64,000 bases of DNA, taken from NCBI GenBank assembly GCA_017431345.1, contig JAFRLH010000057.1, forward strand, positions 1 through 64,000. Reading direction: 5' to 3'. The DNA is from Lachnospiraceae bacterium. GTDB lineage: Bacteria; Bacillota; Clostridia; Lachnospirales; Lachnospiraceae. This document shows, in pieces, positions 50,779 through 59,026 of this stretch. The notes under the pieces are model-generated. The model was not told the origin of the DNA and made no database searches. It worked only from the letters and a program-made list of their open reading frames with translations. How positions within the stretch are numbered: the first letter of the stretch is position 1; each line of letters opens with the position of its first letter. The position numbers and the translations under genes are program-made.

Positions 50779-52767
50779 ATGACAGACATCAGACAGGAAG
50801 CAGTAAATTCAATTCGTATTCTTTCGGCAGATACGGTACAGAAGGCAAATTCCGGACATCCCGGCATGCCGCTCGGCGCAGCGCCCGCAGCGTATGAACT
50901 GTGGAGCGCGCATATGAAACATGATCCGAAAGCACCGGAATGGTACAACAGGGACAGATTCGTCCTTTCTTCCGGTCATGCTTCGGCGCTCCTTTATTCC
51001 CTGCTTCACCTTTTCGGGTACGGGGATCTTTCTGTGGAAGATCTGAAGAACTTCCGTCAGTTCGGCTCGCTTACCCCCGGCCATCCGGAATATAAGCACA
51101 CCGCAGGCGTGGAAGCGACCACCGGTCCGCTCGGCGCAGGCCTTTCCATGGCTGTCGGCATGGCGGTTGCGGAAGCGCATCTGGCAGAGGTCTTCAACAA
51201 GGAGAATTATCCTGTATTTGATCATTACACCTTTGTGATGTGCGGCGACGGCTGCATGATGGAAGGCATTTCTTCGGAGTCCATGTCTCTGGCCGGCACC
51301 CTCGGTCTCGGCAAGCTCATCGTGATCTATGATTCCAACAGGATCTCGATCGAAGGCAGCACGGATATCGCCTTTACCGAAAATGTGCAGAAACGCTTTG
51401 AAGCCTTTGGCTTCCAGCTTATTACGGTGGAAGACGGCACGGATCTTGATTCCATCGGCGCAGCTATTGAAGAAGCAAAGGCGGATCTCACACGTCCTTC
51501 ACTCATCACCGTAAAGACCGAGATCGGCTACGGCTGCCCGGCAAAGCAGGGTAAGGCAGTAGCCCACGGCGAGCCGCTTGGACCTGAAAATGTTGCAGCG
51601 ATGAGAGAGAATCTCGGCTGGAAATATGACGAAGCATTCTTCGTTCCGGAAGAAGTCTATGCGCATTACAGAGCGCTTGCCGAAGCCGGCGCGAAAGCCC
51701 ATGCCGAATGGGAGAAGATGTTCTCAGAGTACTTTGAAAAGTATCCTGAGATGAAGAAGGTCTGGGAGGATCATTTCTGCCAGGATATCGACGCAGCGCT
51801 TCCAGAAGATTTCTTCGCGCCGACAGAAAAGGCCCAGGCGACCAGAGCTTCCTCCGGCGTTGTCATCAATAAACTGAAAGATGTCATTCCCGGACTGATG
51901 GGCGGCTCCGCAGATCTTGCACCTTCGAACAAGACGAACATGAAGGGCGCAGGAGATTTCTCGAAGGAAGACCGTCTCGGCAGGAATATGCATTTCGGCG
52001 TAAGAGAACTTGCGATGACAGGCATTGTGAACGGCATGATGCTTCACGGCGGACTGAAAGCTTACGGCGCGACATTCTTTGTCTTTGCCGATTATATGAA
52101 ACCGATGATGAGACTGGCCGCGATCATGAAGCTGCCGTCGATCTATGTCCTTACCCACGACAGCATCGGCGTCGGCGAAGACGGTCCGACCCATGAGCCG
52201 ATCGAGCAGCTTGCATCGCTCCGCGCAACGCCCGGCATCAATGTGTTCCGCCCGGCGGATGATGCGGAGACCGCAGCAGCCTGGTACAGCGCCGTTACAT
52301 CCAAGGATGCTCCCACCGTCATCGCGCTGACCAGACAGAATCTGAATCAGCTCGGCGTCTGCGGAGAGAAAGCACTGCGCGGCGCCTATATCGTGAAGGG
52401 ATCCGAAACCGAGACGCCGGATGTCATCCTGATCGGTACCGGTTCCGAAGTAGACGTTGCACTGAAAGCTGCTGAGATCCTGGCAGAGAAGGATGTGAAG
52501 GCCAGAGTGGTCAGCATGCCGTGCATGGAACTCTTCGAGGCACAGAGCGAGGAATATAAGGAAGCCGTGCTTCCGAAGGCTGTCCGTGCGAGGGTCTGCA
52601 TCGAAGCAGGATCCGCCTATGGCTGGGAAAAATATGCCGGCCTCGACGGCGCGATCATCGCGATGAACGGCTATGGCGCCTCCGCACCATACAAGGTGCT
52701 CTTCCCGTATTTCGGATTTACGCCTGAAAATGCGGCGGAGAAGGCGCTGGAGGTACTGAACAAATAA
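50779..52767 (+). CDS. tkt: transketolase
   Basis: A 662-residue thiamine-diphosphate enzyme of the non-oxidative pentose phosphate pathway that transfers two-carbon units. Seen: ADTVQKANSGHPGMPLGAAP, CGDGCMMEGISSESMSLAG with the GDG...N ThDP/Mg motif, YDSNRISIEG, HDSIGVGEDGPTHEPIEQLA in the PYR domain, and a C-terminal domain. Full length. The AGGAGGAACT ribosome site fixes this start; the 29 codons upstream in frame are not coding. The MBL-fold gene follows without a gap. Confidence 0.96.
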   Translation: MTDIRQEAVNSIRILSADTVQKANSGHPGMPLGAAPAAYELWSAHMKHDPKAPEWYNRDRFVLSSGHASALLYSLLHLFGYGDLSVEDLKNFRQFGSLTPGHPEYKHTAGVEATTGPLGAGLSMAVGMAVAEAHLAEVFNKENYPVFDHYTFVMCGDGCMMEGISSESMSLAGTLGLGKLIVIYDSNRISIEGSTDIAFTENVQKRFEAFGFQLITVEDGTDLDSIGAAIEEAKADLTRPSLITVKTEIGYGCPAKQGKAVAHGEPLGPENVAAMRENLGWKYDEAFFVPEEVYAHYRALAEAGAKAHAEWEKMFSEYFEKYPEMKKVWEDHFCQDIDAALPEDFFAPTEKAQATRASSGVVINKLKDVIPGLMGGSADLAPSNKTNMKGAGDFSKEDRLGRNMHFGVRELAMTGIVNGMMLHGGLKAYGATFFVFADYMKPMMRLAAIMKLPSIYVLTHDSIGVGEDGPTHEPIEQLASLRATPGINVFRPADDAETAAAWYSAVTSKDAPTVIALTRQNLNQLGVCGEKALRGAYIVKGSETETPDVILIGTGSEVDVALKAAEILAEKDVKARVVSMPCMELFEAQSEEYKEAVLPKAVRARVCIEAGSAYGWEKYAGLDGAIIAMNGYGASAPYKVLFPYFGFTPENAAEKALEVLNK

Positions 52768-54042
52768 ATGATGAAAGATGGTTTCACAAGACATCTTCAT
52801 AAAGGTAAAATACTGGCACTGTGGCTCACCGCCGCAGTGCTTCTTTGCGCTTGTGCGATCGTGCCGGCCGGCGAGACGGATGAAGTCGTTGCGGTGGAGG
52901 AAATTTCACAGCAAACGGAACAGGCTGATTCCGGTGGACAGGGCGGTGCAGAAGGGGTTGCCTCACAGGAGGAGGTAATTGCTGTCGATGAAGAGGAGAC
53001 AGCCAGCGGCGGACTTTCGGATGCTGTTCTTTCTCCGGCTTCGGAGGAAGACGCCGGGATCGGCCTGACGGTGACATTTCTGGATGTCGGCCAGGGCAAT
53101 GCCGTCATTGCAGAATCGGACGGACATTACATGCTGATCGACGGCGGCCCGGCGGACACTTCTTCCCTGGTCGTCCGCACCCTGAAGAACATGGGTGTTG
53201 AAAAGCTGGATTACATGATCGCTACGCATTATGACGCGGATCACATCAGCGGTCTGGTGGGCGCACTGAATGTCTTTGAGACCGGCCTGCTTCTGCTGCC
53301 GGATTATGAAACAGATACCTCGATCTATCAGTCTTTCATGCGCATGTATGAAAAAAACGGATGCGAAGGTCATTTTCCGGTGCCGGGAGAGACCTATGCA
53401 CTCGGAAGGGCTGCTTTCGATATCGTTGCGCCCTTCGATTATGCAGCAGAGCAGGAGAATGATCGTTCGATCGGCATCCGGCTGTGGTATGAGGAAACGT
53501 CCTTCCTGCTGCTCGGCGACGCCGGCTATGAGAGCGAAGCGGAGATGATCAACGCCGGGGAAATGCTGGATTCGGATGTGTATCTGGCTTCCCATCACGG
53601 CAGTGCCTGGTCATCCACGGAAGATCTTCTGGAGGAAGTCAGTCCGGATATTGCCGTGATCAGCGTGGGGAGGGATAATTCCTACGGACATCCTGCGGAA
53701 CAGACACTGGAACGGATTTTTGATGCAGGCGCGAAAGTGCTGCGGACGGATCTTTCCGGTACAATTATTGCTGAAAGCGACGGGGAGAAAATAACATTCA
53801 GCGCGGAGCCGATGTCCCGGAAGAAGATGAGAGAAGCGCTGACAGCCGCAGAAGCGGAAAAGTCCGTCCCGGCGGATGACAGCGCCGGCACGGACAGCAG
53901 ATACATTGGCAATATCAACAGTTTCAAATTTCACAGACCGGACTGCGGCTCGCTTCCCGCAGAGCATAACCGGGTGTATTTCGACAGCCGGGAGGAAGCG
54001 GTGGAAGCAGGCTACGAGCCGTGCGGCAGCTGCAGGCCGTAA
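52768..54042 (+). CDS. secreted ComEC-like MBL-fold lipoprotein with C-terminal Ada-like metal-binding tail
   Basis: A 424-residue protein. The opening ILALWLTAAVLLCAC is a lipoprotein signal with a lipobox Cys, followed by an acidic Glu/Ser/Gly linker. Residues 95-345 are a metallo-beta-lactamase domain of the ComEC C-terminal type: LDVGQGNAVI, THYDADHISGL, LLLGDAGYESEAE, LASHHGSAWSS. The tail KFHRPDCGSLPAEHNRVYFD ... EPCGSCRP resembles the Ada N-terminal metal-binding fold. Possible extracellular nuclease or phosphodiesterase. It starts immediately after the tkt stop, using GGAGGT inside tkt, although it has no functional link to transketolase. Confidence 0.78.
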   Translation: MMKDGFTRHLHKGKILALWLTAAVLLCACAIVPAGETDEVVAVEEISQQTEQADSGGQGGAEGVASQEEVIAVDEEETASGGLSDAVLSPASEEDAGIGLTVTFLDVGQGNAVIAESDGHYMLIDGGPADTSSLVVRTLKNMGVEKLDYMIATHYDADHISGLVGALNVFETGLLLLPDYETDTSIYQSFMRMYEKNGCEGHFPVPGETYALGRAAFDIVAPFDYAAEQENDRSIGIRLWYEETSFLLLGDAGYESEAEMINAGEMLDSDVYLASHHGSAWSSTEDLLEEVSPDIAVISVGRDNSYGHPAEQTLERIFDAGAKVLRTDLSGTIIAESDGEKITFSAEPMSRKKMREALTAAEAEKSVPADDSAGTDSRYIGNINSFKFHRPDCGSLPAEHNRVYFDSREEAVEAGYEPCGSCRP

Positions 54043-54050
54043 GACAAAGA

Positions 54051-54078
54051 AAAACGGGGAGGGACACTCCCCGTTTTA
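54051..54078 (+). terminator. terminator of tkt and the MBL-fold gene
   Basis: AAAACGGGGA pairs with TCCCCGTTTT around GGGACAC. The left A run and right T run make it bidirectional. Confidence 0.82.
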
Positions 54079-54114
54079 TATAAACTATTCTGTATTCTGG
54101 CTTTTTTTTCTGCC

Positions 54115-54168
54115 GATACCCTTTTTTCCTCATTCACAGCTGGAAAACTCCGAAAAAGGGGTAGCGTC
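54115..54168. repeat. GACGCTACCCC inverted repeat, copy 3
   Basis: GATACCCTTTTTT on the left faces AAAAAGGGGTAGCGTC on the right. Same family as 3511 and 28891. Confidence 0.75.
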
Positions 54169-54227
54169 TGAATAAAAGCAGTCTGTTAACACCAGAAGTA
54201 ACAAAAAGGACTTCAGAAGGGCGGTCT

Positions 54228-54271
54228 AAAGGGGTAGCGTCGGCTAATAATCTGTCGGGTTACCCCTTTTT
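54228..54271. repeat. GACGCTACCCC inverted repeat, copy 4, reaching into capA
   Basis: AAAGGGGTAGCGTC on the left faces TACCCCTTTTTGACG on the right. The arms point outward relative to the other copies. The right arm encodes the last residues (VKKG) and stop codon of the CapA-like gene on the minus strand. Confidence 0.7.
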
Positions 54272-55432
54272 GACGATCTGTTTGAACAGCTTCTTCAGAT
54301 AGGCCGGATTCATATCCTTCTTGTGCCGTTTCACATAGAGAAAATGATTTTTCGCCTTCTTCTCCGTAAAACTGCTGAGTTTCATCGTATAATTGTTCTT
54401 GTGTCCCGGACTCAGATAGGTTACCAGCGGTACCAGATCGTAGGATTTTATCCGTGTCCCTTTTTTATCCTTCACGATCCGTACTTTTGCCATGCCGCCG
54501 AGCATGCGGGGCACTTCTTTCTGATTGGATATGAAGTTGCCGAGAGAATAGTAGATCAGCATCTTATGCCCGGTCTTCTTATCCTTCATCATTTTATACG
54601 GTTCGACAACATGCGGGTGCGTACCGATCACGAGATCCACGCCTTCTTTCAAAAACAGATCCGCCCAGTATTTCTGGTTCGAGCTGGGGGTATATTTGTA
54701 TTCCGTTCCCCAGTGAGGAAATACGATCACGAAATCCGCTTTCTTTTTCGCGCTGCGGATATCCTTGATGATATTCTTTTTGTTCGCGGAAGTCAGCATG
54801 TCGATCAGATATCCTTTGCCGGACGGAAGCGACCGCCCGTTCAGGCTGTAGGTATAGTTGAGCATGGCGATCTTTATGCCGTTCTTCTTCACAATATCGA
54901 TGCTGTTCCGGTCTTTTTTGCTGTCATGAATGCCCAGAACGGTAATGTCCGGATGATGCTTTCGCCAATATTTCAGTGTTCCCAGTACATTTTCCTGGCC
55001 GCGGTCCAGGGTATGGTTCGTGGCGTGGGTGACCACGTCGAACCCGGCTTTTGCGATCGCGTCCGCGACGGCATAGGGTGATCCGAAGCGGGGATAGGAG
55101 GTATAATCCTTTTTCACAAGGATCGTTTCCTGATTGATCACGGAAAGATCCGCCGCCCGAATATCCTTCTTTATGTATTTGAACATCTTGTCAAAATTGT
55201 ATCCGCCGCCTTTTTTCTTCATCCGGGTATAGACCGGCTTGTGCAGCAGATCGTCGCCGACAGCAGTAAGATCGACGATGCATTTTTCGGTTTTCTTATT
55301 TTTGCTTTCGGTGCTTTCCGCCGTCGTTTTCGGCTCCTCCGCCGCATAAGCGGGAACACTGAAGCCTGCAGAAAGGATCATCAGTACAGTCAGCAGCAGA
55401 CAAAGCAGTCTGGCGGTCTTTGGTTGTTTCAT
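54260..55432 (-). CDS. CapA-family (PgsA-like) exported protein
   Basis: A 390-residue protein with a signal peptide (residues 1-31, LLCLLLTVLMILSAGFSVPA core). The mature part is a CapA/PgsA metallophosphatase-like domain: TAVGDDLLHKPVYTR, SVINQETILVKKDYTSYPRF, VTHATNHTLDRGQENVLGT, HWGTEYKYTPSSNQK and LVIGTHPHVVEPYK. Such proteins take part in poly-gamma-glutamate or capsule handling at the surface. The GGAGGAG site 8 bases upstream sets the start. A GCACGC/GCGTGC hairpin with a four-base loop lies in its leader (55459-55474). Stop codon lies in a dispersed repeat arm. Confidence 0.85.
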   Translation of the reverse strand: MKQPKTARLLCLLLTVLMILSAGFSVPAYAAEEPKTTAESTESKNKKTEKCIVDLTAVGDDLLHKPVYTRMKKKGGGYNFDKMFKYIKKDIRAADLSVINQETILVKKDYTSYPRFGSPYAVADAIAKAGFDVVTHATNHTLDRGQENVLGTLKYWRKHHPDITVLGIHDSKKDRNSIDIVKKNGIKIAMLNYTYSLNGRSLPSGKGYLIDMLTSANKKNIIKDIRSAKKKADFVIVFPHWGTEYKYTPSSNQKYWADLFLKEGVDLVIGTHPHVVEPYKMMKDKKTGHKMLIYYSLGNFISNQKEVPRMLGGMAKVRIVKDKKGTRIKSYDLVPLVTYLSPGHKNNYTMKLSSFTEKKAKNHFLYVKRHKKDMNPAYLKKLFKQIVKKG

Positions 55433-55645
55433 TTTCTTCTCCTCCTGTAACCTGTCCGGCACGCGAAAGCGTGCGTTTCATTAATTATAGCATTGTTTCG
55501 TCGGATTCTGCAGAAAAATTCACGAAAAACACTTAAAATAGTCACATTCTGCTGTCAAAATAAAGTTATAATGAAATAAACCGTTCCGGACAGAGAAAAG
55601 AACCCGCCGGATGGATTTGAGAATACGTAATTTGAGGAAGAGTAT

Positions 55646-56575
55646 ATGAACGGTATTACATTTTACTTCGGATGGGAAGCATCTCTTATGCTGTGGCTGC
55701 AAAGCCATATGGGAACGCTGGCTGAAAAAGCGGCCGCCGCGGCAACGGTTCTGGGGGAGGAACTCTGCCTGATCGCGGTCCTCGGCCTCCTGTACTGGTG
55801 TATCGATAAAAAGTTTGCCGTGTTTGTCGGAACAAATATCACTCTTGGACTGGTCGCAAATCCCATGCTGAAAAACGTCGTGCTCCGGAGAAGGCCTTAT
55901 TTTGATATCGAAGGAATAGAGTGCCTGAAACCGGTGCACAGCGGGGATATTTATGATATCTCGCTGCAGGGATACTCTTTCCCGAGCGGACATTCCATGA
56001 ATTCGGCGCTGGTGTACGGCTCTCTGCCAATGTACAGAAAAAAGAAGATCCTGATCGTCGCCGCTTTTATCCTGCCGCTGCTGGTCGGGTTCTCCCGGGT
56101 CCTGCTCGGCGTTCATTATCCTACCGATGTGCTCGCAGGCTGGGCCTGCGGCGCGGCCATTGTTTTCGGAATGTCTTATCTCCAGCGGAAAATAAAGAGA
56201 AAGGGCATTCTGCGGCTGGTGATTTTTCTGGTATCCTGTACAGGTATCCTGTACTGCAGGACGGCGGATTATTATACCGCGCTCGGTGTGATGGGCGGGA
56301 TGTTCCTGGCACTGCCGTTTGAAGAAAAGTTTGTGCAGTTTTCGATGACTTCGGATCTGGCGTTTGCTTCCTTGAGAGTGTTGGGCGGGCTTGTCTTATA
56401 TTTTGCGCTGAATTCTCTGCTGAAACTCCCGTTCGACGCGAAATGGCTGGCACAGCCGGAACTGCTGCCTTTTCTGGTGAGGGCTGTAAGATATTGTATC
56501 ATCGGATTCGTGCTGCTGGGCGTGTATCCGATAGTGTTCCGTTATGAAATATTCCTTCCCCGAAAATGGAGGTGA
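55646..56575 (+). CDS. PAP2-family membrane phosphatase
   Basis: A 309-residue membrane protein with eight or more hydrophobic segments. The three acid-phosphatase motifs are complete: KNVVLRRRPYF (K..RP), YSFPSGHSMNSA (PSGH) and SRVLLGVHYPTDVLAG (SR...H...D). Likely acts on lipid phosphates such as undecaprenyl pyrophosphate or phosphatidic acid. The C-terminal extension with three further membrane segments goes beyond the core domain. Independent gene. Confidence 0.9.
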   Translation: MNGITFYFGWEASLMLWLQSHMGTLAEKAAAAATVLGEELCLIAVLGLLYWCIDKKFAVFVGTNITLGLVANPMLKNVVLRRRPYFDIEGIECLKPVHSGDIYDISLQGYSFPSGHSMNSALVYGSLPMYRKKKILIVAAFILPLLVGFSRVLLGVHYPTDVLAGWACGAAIVFGMSYLQRKIKRKGILRLVIFLVSCTGILYCRTADYYTALGVMGGMFLALPFEEKFVQFSMTSDLAFASLRVLGGLVLYFALNSLLKLPFDAKWLAQPELLPFLVRAVRYCIIGFVLLGVYPIVFRYEIFLPRKWR

Positions 56576-56731
56576 CCTCCGGAACCGGCACCGCCTGACA
56601 ATCAGGACAGATCATTCCAGGTTTTTCTGCAGAGAATTCTTTCTGCTAAAAGCCTGTTTTTTCTGAAAGAAATATGGATTATTCTGTTAAAACGGTGTAA
56701 AATAATAACAATATTGGAAGCGGAGATCAGA

Positions 56732-57652
56732 ATGAATTTTTCTATAGTAATTACGAACCTTGCAGTTATCTTTATCATGATCGCGGTCGGCCTGTTTACC
56801 GGCCGGGGCGGGATCCTGAGTGAGAAAGCGCAGAAAGATTTTACCGCGTTCCTGATGCAGATCACGGTACCGTGCACGATCTTTTCCTCGATGATCAGGG
56901 AATTCGACCGGCGCATGGCGTTTGACAGCCTGCTCATCCTGATCATCGGATTTACGTTCTTCGGACTGGGCTCCGTACTGTGGTACAAAGTATCCGGACT
57001 GTTGAAAGTCGAGAAAGAAAGAAGAGGGATCTGGGCAGTCGCCTCTGCTTTTTCCAACATCGGTTTTATGGGCTTTCCGCTTACCCTTGCGATCTTCGGA
57101 AATGACGGGCTCTTTCTTGCGGCGGTCATGAATTTCTCTTTTAATTTTACGGCCTGGACCATCGGCCCGAAGCTGATCGGCGGAGGGAGCGGCGATACGG
57201 ACCTGAAGCATCTGCTGCTCACGAATATCAATATCGGTACTGCGCTGGGTATGGTCTTCTTCCTGGCGGGGATTCCGGTGCCGGATGTGCCGATGCGGAT
57301 CATTTCCGCCTTCGGCGATATTACGACGCCGCTTTCGATGTTCCTGATCGGGCTGAGCCTGTCCGGGAACAGGATCTCGCATGTGTTCACGGATAAAGAT
57401 ATCCGGAGCATCACCGTGGTAAGGCTGGTCATTGTACCGCTTCTTTCCATGCTGATCTTAAAGGCGCTGCCGCTGGAAGAACATGAACTGCTGGTGGGCG
57501 TCGTTACGCTGATCATGGCCATGCCCGGGCCGTCTGTTGCGCTGATGCTGGCGCAGCGGTATGAGAAGGATGCGGAACTGGCTGCCGGAGCGATCTTTAT
57601 GACCAGTCTCTGCTGCATTATTACGATCCCTCTGATCCTGATGCTGCTGTGA
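56732..57652 (+). CDS. AEC-family auxin-efflux-carrier-like transporter
   Basis: A 306-residue protein with ten membrane segments in two halves. ILSEKAQKDFTAFLMQITVP and AFSNIGFMGFPLTLAIFGND are AEC signatures; LIMAMPGPSVALMLAQRYEK closes the second half. Family members carry organic acids such as malate. A GGAG lies 8 bases before the ATG used; an in-frame TTG six codons earlier is less likely. Independent gene. Confidence 0.88.
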   Translation: MNFSIVITNLAVIFIMIAVGLFTGRGGILSEKAQKDFTAFLMQITVPCTIFSSMIREFDRRMAFDSLLILIIGFTFFGLGSVLWYKVSGLLKVEKERRGIWAVASAFSNIGFMGFPLTLAIFGNDGLFLAAVMNFSFNFTAWTIGPKLIGGGSGDTDLKHLLLTNINIGTALGMVFFLAGIPVPDVPMRIISAFGDITTPLSMFLIGLSLSGNRISHVFTDKDIRSITVVRLVIVPLLSMLILKALPLEEHELLVGVVTLIMAMPGPSVALMLAQRYEKDAELAAGAIFMTSLCCIITIPLILMLL

Positions 57653-57765
57653 ACGGAAGCAGAAGGTGCTGAAACAGGAGGGATACGGAACCGGCGCCGG
57701 TCATCCGGCGCAGCCTGAACAATTTCGATCATTACCGCCCTGTGCGGAGAAAAAGGAGGAAACTT

Positions 57766-58563
57766 ATGGAGAATTTATTGGCGAATCTCACCAGTCTTGC
57801 TGTCGGTGTCGGAGGGAAGCTGGTCCTCGCACTCCTGATCTTTATCATCGGACGCATGATCATCAACCGGATCGTGGGACTGTTCGAGAGAGGGAAGATG
57901 ATGGACAAGATGGATCCTACGGTGAAGACATTTATGCTGAACTTCATCAAGATCGGTCTGAATATTGTCCTTGTGATCTCGATCATCGGCGTGCTCGGTG
58001 TACCGATGGCGTCTGTCGTGGCAGTGCTTGCTTCCGCAGGCCTGGCTGTCGGCATGGCCCTGCAGGGTGCGTTGTCGAACCTGGCCGGCGGCATCATGCT
58101 GCTGGTCTTCCGTCCGTTCAATGTCGGCGACTATATCGTGGCCGCGGGCGATGAAGGCATCGTAAAGGAGATCACTCTTTTCTACACGGTCCTGACGACG
58201 ACTGACAACAAGAAAGTGACCATCCCGAACGGTTCCCTGATGAATGCAAATGTCACCAACTGCAGTTCCGAAGAGTTCCGCAGAGTGGATCTTACGTTCG
58301 GGCTTGGCAAGGGCAACGATATCGAAAAGGTGCGCGGCGTGATGCTGGATGTCATGCAGAAACACCCGCTCGTGCTGGATCATCCGGATGTCCCGTTCGC
58401 AAGAGTTTCCGGCGGCACGAACGAAGCGATGGAATTCACGACCAGGGCATGGTGCAAGAGCGCGGACTACTGGACGGTATACTTTGATCTGTGCGGCCAG
58501 ATCACGAATGCGCTTGGTGAAGCCGGCGTTGCAGGACCTGCCGTAAAGGTCATCAACGGATAG
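57766..58563 (+). CDS. MscS-type mechanosensitive channel
   Basis: A 265-residue protein, the size of E. coli MscS. Three membrane segments end in the pore helix VAVLASAGLAVGMALQGALS followed by NLAGGIMLLVFRPFNVGDYI, the MscS signature, then the beta domain and the C-terminal cage. It opens under membrane tension to release solutes. AAAAAGGAGG site sets the start. Closed by its own terminator. Confidence 0.94.
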   Translation: MENLLANLTSLAVGVGGKLVLALLIFIIGRMIINRIVGLFERGKMMDKMDPTVKTFMLNFIKIGLNIVLVISIIGVLGVPMASVVAVLASAGLAVGMALQGALSNLAGGIMLLVFRPFNVGDYIVAAGDEGIVKEITLFYTVLTTTDNKKVTIPNGSLMNANVTNCSSEEFRRVDLTFGLGKGNDIEKVRGVMLDVMQKHPLVLDHPDVPFARVSGGTNEAMEFTTRAWCKSADYWTVYFDLCGQITNALGEAGVAGPAVKVING

Positions 58564-58591
58564 ATCATCGACGGATAAAGAAAGACTTCGG

Positions 58592-58619
58592 GCAGAGGGA
58601 AATTTCCCTCTGCTTTTTT
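58592..58619 (+). terminator. terminator of the MscS gene
   Basis: GCAGAGGGAAA pairs with TTTCCCTCTGC with almost no loop, followed by six T. Confidence 0.85.
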
Positions 58620-58641
58620 ATAAAACAGTCACGGAAACACA

Positions 58642-58669
58642 TTGACATTTGTGAAATCCGGTGTATAAT
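58642..58669 (+). promoter_or_regulatory. promoter of the metal-efflux unit
   Basis: Perfect TTGACA and TATAAT with a 16-base spacer. Confidence 0.75.
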
Positions 58670-58678
58670 ATAGATAAA

Positions 58679-58700
58679 CATTTGAATAAATGCTCAAATG
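58679..58700 (+). promoter_or_regulatory. ArsR/SmtB-type metal-sensor operator
   Basis: CATTTGA, eight bases, TCAAATG: a perfect inverted repeat with the TGAA..TTCA-like layout of CadC/SmtB/ZiaR sites, starting 10 bases after the -10. A repressor bound here would block the promoter until metal is present. No ArsR gene lies in the window. Confidence 0.7.
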
Positions 58701-58726
58701 ATAAAAAGAACAAGGAGAATGATCCC

Positions 58727-58945
58727 ATGAAAAAGACCTACAAGATAGACGTGGACTGTGCGAACTGTGCCGAGAAGATGCAGGAAGCTGCGAAGAAGAC
58801 AGCAGGCGTTGCGGATGCGGTGGTAAGCTTCATGACGCTCAAGATGAAAGTCGAATTTGAGGAGGGCGCGGATCCTGCGGAGGTCATGCCCAGAGTACAG
58901 AAAGCATGCAAAGCAGTAGAGTCTGACTGTGAGATCTTTCTGTAA
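58727..58945 (+). CDS. free-standing heavy-metal-associated (HMA) domain protein
   Basis: A 72-residue HMA domain: MKKTYKIDVDCANCAEKMQE contains the CxxC metal-binding pair (CANC), followed by the usual beta-alpha-beta-beta-alpha-beta pattern. AAGGAG site 9 bases upstream. It precedes the P1B ATPase, which lacks its own HMA domain, so this protein likely delivers metal to it or senses it. A GTACTGC/GCAGTAC hairpin (58970-58990) lies between the two genes. Confidence 0.85.
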   Translation: MKKTYKIDVDCANCAEKMQEAAKKTAGVADAVVSFMTLKMKVEFEEGADPAEVMPRVQKACKAVESDCEIFL

Positions 58946-59026
58946 GCCGGAGATACAGACCTTCGCTTTGTACTGCCGGCATAGCAGTACAGGAACTGCA
59001 GGCAATGCCTTTCATGGTAAAAACAT

